Below, in pieces: positions 5,017 through 6,139 of a DNA stretch of 6,139 nucleotides. Each line of letters begins with the position of its first letter. Position 1 is the stretch's first letter. The translations under genes and the position numbers were made by a program. This DNA is from Acinetobacter sp. (GTDB lineage: Bacteria > Pseudomonadota > Gammaproteobacteria > Pseudomonadales > Moraxellaceae), in the NCBI GenBank assembly GCA_030523805.1, contig JAUNHS010000049.1, forward strand, positions 1 to 6,139, in the 5' to 3' direction. The notes under the pieces were generated by a model. That model was not told where the DNA came from, ran no database searches, and saw only the letters and a program-made list of their open reading frames with translations.

Positions 5017-6117
5017 ATGACGACACACATTTCAAGCAATAATGATACTTGGCAATGGTGGCTCAGTTTAAGCAATGAATGGCAAGCTCATTTGCTCCAA
5101 GCAGCGAATATTCATATTGACGATGCTTGTGATGAACAAGCTATGTTGCCATATTTACCTGTGATTGAGCAATTAGAGCAGTTAAAAATACGTCATTTAC
5201 CTTTGATTAAGCAATCGGGTCGGTTAGACATCAATCATGCAGAATGCGGAAGACTGGATTTAAAACCTTTAGAGCGATTAACTGCATTAAAGTCATTGAT
5301 AATTAGCCATGCTACTGAATTGCACAATGTATCGTCATTGACAGCTTTAAAGCAATTGCAATCCTTAACTGTGGTGAGTGTAAAGCAAGGTTTTGACCTT
5401 GAGCCATTGGCTGCACTCACACAGCTCAAAAGTTTGACTTTAGTCAAAACTGTTCTACATCATGCCGATGTATTGGCACACTTTACACAATTAACGCAAT
5501 TGACCTTAGAGTGGTTGTCCGATTTAAGCGTATTGGAGCAATTGCCACAGCTGACCGATGTACGTTTGTGCAATGCACAGGTTGCACAGCTTACGGCATT
5601 ATCTAAACTGTGCAAACTTGAGCGTTTATCGGTGGTAAGCAATCAAGTGGAAGATATTTCAGCATTGAGCCACTGTACAGCGTTAAAATCCTTGTCTTTA
5701 GTGGGTGTGCAGGTGAGAGATTTATCACCATTGCAACATTTAACTCAGTTGCAAGATGTTGAGCTATGGACTATGCCAGTAAGTGATTTATCGCCACTGC
5801 AACATCTTACCGCATTAGAGCGTTTGAGTTTGTCAAAATTAGACGTAGCCGATGTATCGCCTTTGCGGCATTTAACTCAGCTGAACGAGTTAGATTTGAG
5901 TGATTTGCCAGTGAGTGATTTATCACCATTGCGACATCTTACACAATTAGCGTGTTTGATTTTGTCAAAATTAAACGTGGTAGATGTCATGCCATTATGT
6001 GCATTAACTCAACTGACGATGTTAGATTTAGATGGTTTGGCCAGTGATGACGATGTGCAAATATTGCAACGTGCTTTACCTAAATGTCAGATACAAAATT
6101 TATCATTTGATGATTGA
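5017..6117 (+). CDS. Long LRR protein with tryptophan cap (gene 5)
   Basis: 366 residues. The cap WQWWLSLSNEWQAHLL (12-27) starts almost at the N-terminus, followed by a helical stretch (28-60). LRRs then run from about residue 78 to 340. The last six units are exactly 22 residues (66 bp), of the type D-L-S-P-L-x-H-L-T-x-L-x-x-L-x-L, the SDS22/internalin-like class. Earlier units are less regular. The C-terminal cap is A-L-P-K-C-Q-I (353-359), matching A-L-P-N-C in gene 2 and the headless frame. It has no signal peptide, LPXTG motif or membrane helix, so it is probably cytoplasmic. It differs from its upstream neighbours in repeat length (22 versus 23), in lacking the Cys ladder, and in its unrelated leader, so it is a more distant member of the array. 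A protein-binding role is inferred from the fold. Confidence 0.88.
   Translation: MTTHISSNNDTWQWWLSLSNEWQAHLLQAANIHIDDACDEQAMLPYLPVIEQLEQLKIRHLPLIKQSGRLDINHAECGRLDLKPLERLTALKSLIISHATELHNVSSLTALKQLQSLTVVSVKQGFDLEPLAALTQLKSLTLVKTVLHHADVLAHFTQLTQLTLEWLSDLSVLEQLPQLTDVRLCNAQVAQLTALSKLCKLERLSVVSNQVEDISALSHCTALKSLSLVGVQVRDLSPLQHLTQLQDVELWTMPVSDLSPLQHLTALERLSLSKLDVADVSPLRHLTQLNELDLSDLPVSDLSPLRHLTQLACLILSKLNVVDVMPLCALTQLTMLDLDGLASDDDVQILQRALPKCQIQNLSFDD
5653..6048 (+). repeat. 66-bp LRR repeats with 132-bp higher-order pattern in gene 5
   Basis: The GAT-type codon of the D-[LVI]-S-P core falls at 5653, 5719, 5785, 5851, 5917 and 5983, a strict 66-bp period. Repeats alternate between an L-S-K-L-[DN]-V type and an L-x-x-[LM]-P-V-S type, so 5785-5916 and 5917-6048 look like two copies of a 132-bp pair. 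Confidence 0.75.
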
Positions 6118-6139
6118 TTATTCATGTCAAATTATTCAT
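6118..6139. other. Right-edge intergenic tail
   Basis: Only 22 bases remain after the gene 5 stop. ATTATTCAT occurs at 6117-6125 and 6131-6139, a short direct repeat of no clear meaning. No terminator is visible before the window ends. Confidence 0.3.

Noticed and set aside
5017..6117. Surface internalin-like protein
   Set aside because: The 22-residue LRRs resemble internalins, but there is no signal peptide, membrane segment, LPXTG motif or other anchor, and the cap starts within 12 residues of the start codon.

Overview
The window is AT-rich DNA (roughly 35-40% GC by eye) with bacterial signals: AGGAG-type ribosome binding sites, intrinsic-terminator hairpins and alternative GTG/TTG starts. 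Codon choice and the GGGCGTAT/ATACGCCC palindrome at the left edge suggest a low-GC gammaproteobacterium, perhaps a Moraxellaceae member. That placement is a guess. All genes lie on the + strand.

Positions 1-483 hold no convincing gene. They contain a short palindromic repeat (32-50), a strong terminator that probably ends a gene left of the window (94-126), an AT-rich stretch with a long imperfect inverted repeat (139-263), and a chain of three overlapping inverted repeats (305-430). The first repeat of the chain carries a perfect TATAAT box. The last closes an 83-nt foldable segment just upstream of the first gene.

Gene 1 (484-1209) is an all-helical-looking 241-residue protein with no assigned function. 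It is followed by a tandem family of leucine-rich-repeat (LRR) genes: 1276-2559, 2672-3640, a headless LRR reading frame at 3637-4383, 4499-4897 and 5017-6117. The members share parts in different combinations: (a) a leader with hairpin, GGGAG site and start beginning ATGGCAAT; (b) a duplicated ~75-residue N-terminal domain I do not recognise; (c) a W-x-W-W-x-S-L-S-x-E-W cap; (d) LRRs of 22 or 23 residues; (e) a C-terminal A-L-P-[NK]-C-x-I cap. No signal peptide or surface anchor is visible, so the proteins are probably cytoplasmic binding or scaffold proteins.

The most striking features are evolutionary. Two reading frames meet at a base-sharp recombination scar (3636/3637), where an LRR of one paralog is joined out of frame to the linker and cap of another. 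The intergenic leader is duplicated, with a compensatory base-pair change in its hairpin and a second, mutually exclusive pairing in both copies. The LRRs keep exact 69-bp or 66-bp periods with identical tracts up to 48 bp. Together these point to a repertoire-generating LRR array that changes by recombination. Its biological target cannot be read from the sequence.
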